Assembly (NCBI GenBank): GCA_947453015.1
Contig: CANGFL010000070.1
Location: forward strand, 1-6,831
DNA: 6,831 nucleotides
Direction: 5' to 3'
Source of the DNA: Oxalobacteraceae bacterium
GTDB lineage: Bacteria; Pseudomonadota; Gammaproteobacteria; Burkholderiales; Burkholderiaceae_D
Part shown: one piece after another, positions 5,682 through 6,831 of the stretch
How the letters are laid out: each line of letters starts with the position of its first letter
Position numbering within the stretch: position 1 is the stretch's first letter
The notes under the pieces: generated by a model
The model's database searches: none
What the model saw: the letters and a program-made list of their open reading frames with translations, nothing else
What the model was told of the DNA's origin: nothing
Position numbers and translations under genes: made by a program

Positions 5682-6831
5682 ATGCTTATGGATGTGACGG
5701 CAGCCAGCGATACCTTTCTTGTTTTACTCGTCGCTGTGATTGCGCTGCCATTTTTGCTCGCCGCTTGTTGGCGTCAACCTGCACGCGTAACGCTGGGATT
5801 CGTGGCGATACTTTGTCTTTTCTCTTCATCGACGTGGGGGCAACTACAAGAAGAAAATACCTTGTACGCACGAGGTACCGGTCTATTTTATTTTTCTTTA
5901 ATTAATCTTCTTCTGTGGGTGGCGGTGGCAGCGGCGGCAACACGTCAGAGTGCGAATAGCGCAACCGACAAAATGAGTGCTCCTTTTTCACGATTTCTCG
6001 CAGCCTTTGCTTTTCTGTTGATAGCGCATGTCGTGGTCGGCTTAGTCGCAGACAAAGAGCTGACTCTCATCTTAAGTTACAACGGATTACTTAACATTCT
6101 TAACTTGCTACTTTTTAGTTGGCTGCTATTCAGCACCCTAACCACGCTGAAAAATCATCAATCGTTAATTAAATTACTACTCATTCTGGCGGGCGCACGC
6201 GCACTATTTGGATTGATTCGCTATCAATGGTTTGAGGGCGATAGCGCTAATCCGTATCGGAATTTTGAGAGCTTGGATATGAAGCTCGTCTTTTTTGATA
6301 TTGGTGATAACTACATTGCCGCACTTGCTGCATTTTGCCTGGCATGGTTGTTATTAATGCCAACGGTACGCATGAAGCTTTGGCAGCGTATTTTTATAAG
6401 TGGTTGGCTGGTCATAGAAATAGCCACCGTTGCATTGTCATTTCGCCGTTCATCACTGATTGGTTTGGCGCTGATGACCTTAGTCTTGATCTGGCAATTG
6501 CCTTGGTGGCGACGCATAGGACTCGTGGTTGTCAGTAGCTTTTCCATGGTGACCGCTAGCGCAACGCTGCTGCGTGAGCGCTTGCAATTTAATGTTAACA
6601 ACCAAAGTACTGGTTTTCTTTCTTCTTTGTTGTATGACGTTGGGCCGGATCGTGCCACTGAAACCAGTCGTTTCTATGAATTAGAATCAGCAGCTCGCAG
6701 CCTTGAAGGAAACTGGTGGTTTGGCTTGGGAAGCTGGGGTAGCTTTTACGGCAATGAGGATATCCTTGATTACCACTTTGGAAAATTTGATTTTGTTCAT
6801 AGCGGCTTTGGCCATGTGATTCTTAAATCAG
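5682..6831 (+). CDS. O-antigen ligase/polymerase-like membrane protein, 3' end outside the window
   Basis: The frame is open from ATG 5682 to the right edge, giving 383 codons without a stop. Translation shows about ten hydrophobic segments (roughly 11-28, 36-47, 66-86, 105-121, 128-150, 162-179, 209-226, 236-252, 258-272, 278-297). A large hydrophilic loop from about 298 follows. The arrangement resembles the O-antigen ligase / Wzy polymerase superfamily: LSFRRSSLIGLAL (252-264) corresponds to the SRg-type helix start. In the loop, SRFYELESAARSL and WWFGLGSWG (345-353) resemble the R..(x)n..GlG pattern, and FVHSGFGHVILKS (371-383) the His-containing segment. Members join lipid-linked repeat units or ligate chains to an acceptor on the periplasmic side; which applies here cannot be told. 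The start could also be ATG 5688 in the same frame; neither has a Shine-Dalgarno. It begins 6 bp after fcl, so it probably belongs to the same operon. The subfamily call rests on motifs and topology only. Confidence 0.78.
   Translation, partial: MLMDVTAASDTFLVLLVAVIALPFLLAACWRQPARVTLGFVAILCLFSSSTWGQLQEENTLYARGTGLFYFSLINLLLWVAVAAAATRQSANSATDKMSAPFSRFLAAFAFLLIAHVVVGLVADKELTLILSYNGLLNILNLLLFSWLLFSTLTTLKNHQSLIKLLLILAGARALFGLIRYQWFEGDSANPYRNFESLDMKLVFFDIGDNYIAALAAFCLAWLLLMPTVRMKLWQRIFISGWLVIEIATVALSFRRSSLIGLALMTLVLIWQLPWWRRIGLVVVSSFSMVTASATLLRERLQFNVNNQSTGFLSSLLYDVGPDRATETSRFYELESAARSLEGNWWFGLGSWGSFYGNEDILDYHFGKFDFVHSGFGHVILKS

Noticed and set aside
6213..6227. Perfect inverted repeat TTGAT-TCGCT-ATCAA
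   Set aside because: It resembles an FNR box but the spacer is 5 bp rather than 4, and it lies within codons of a membrane segment far from any gene start.
6311..6658. 115-codon open frame on the minus strand
   Set aside because: It lies inside the plus-strand ligase-like gene, whose frame has clear membrane segments and family motifs. The minus-strand peptide is Arg/Ser/Thr-rich with no recognisable domain.

Overview
The window holds most of an exopolysaccharide or O-antigen type locus on the plus strand, with one separate haem-protein gene on the minus strand at its left edge. Base composition is mixed, roughly half G+C. The protein types (group II truncated haemoglobin, WcaJ-type initiating transferase, VanZ-like protein, Gmd/Fcl pair, O-antigen ligase-like protein) suggest a Gram-negative proteobacterium, probably a gammaproteobacterium. 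That placement is inferred from resemblance and cannot be fixed without a search.

Layout: (1) 1-43 may be the last codons of a plus-strand gene entering from the left. (2) 57-458, minus strand, is a group II truncated haemoglobin. (3) 459-600 is a 142-bp divergent intergenic region with two 14-bp inverted repeats, each matching the FNR/ANR consensus TTGAT-N4-ATCAA at 9 of 10 positions. (4) 601-2004 is a polyprenyl-phosphate hexose-1-phosphate transferase that starts repeat-unit assembly. (5) 1994-2389 is a VanZ-like small membrane protein overlapping the previous gene. (6) 2396-3409 is galE. (7) 3410-3526 is a 117-bp gap, the only real break in the cluster. (8) 3527-4666 is gmd. (9) 4659-5675 is fcl, overlapping gmd by 8 bp. 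(10) 5682 to the right edge is the first 383 codons of an O-antigen ligase/polymerase-like membrane protein that continues outside the window.

How they fit together: GalE supplies UDP-galactose and, judging from one active-site residue, perhaps UDP-GalNAc. Gmd and Fcl convert GDP-mannose to GDP-L-fucose. The initiating transferase loads the first sugar phosphate onto undecaprenyl phosphate. The last gene is of the kind that polymerises finished repeat units or transfers the finished chain. A fucose-containing polysaccharide is therefore predicted. No glycosyltransferase, flippase or chain-length regulator lies in the window, so the repeat unit cannot be deduced.

I found no clearly undescribed system. 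The observations most worth following up are the paired FNR-like boxes between the globin and the polysaccharide operon, and the Cys in GalE at the position that governs N-acetyl sugar acceptance in this family.
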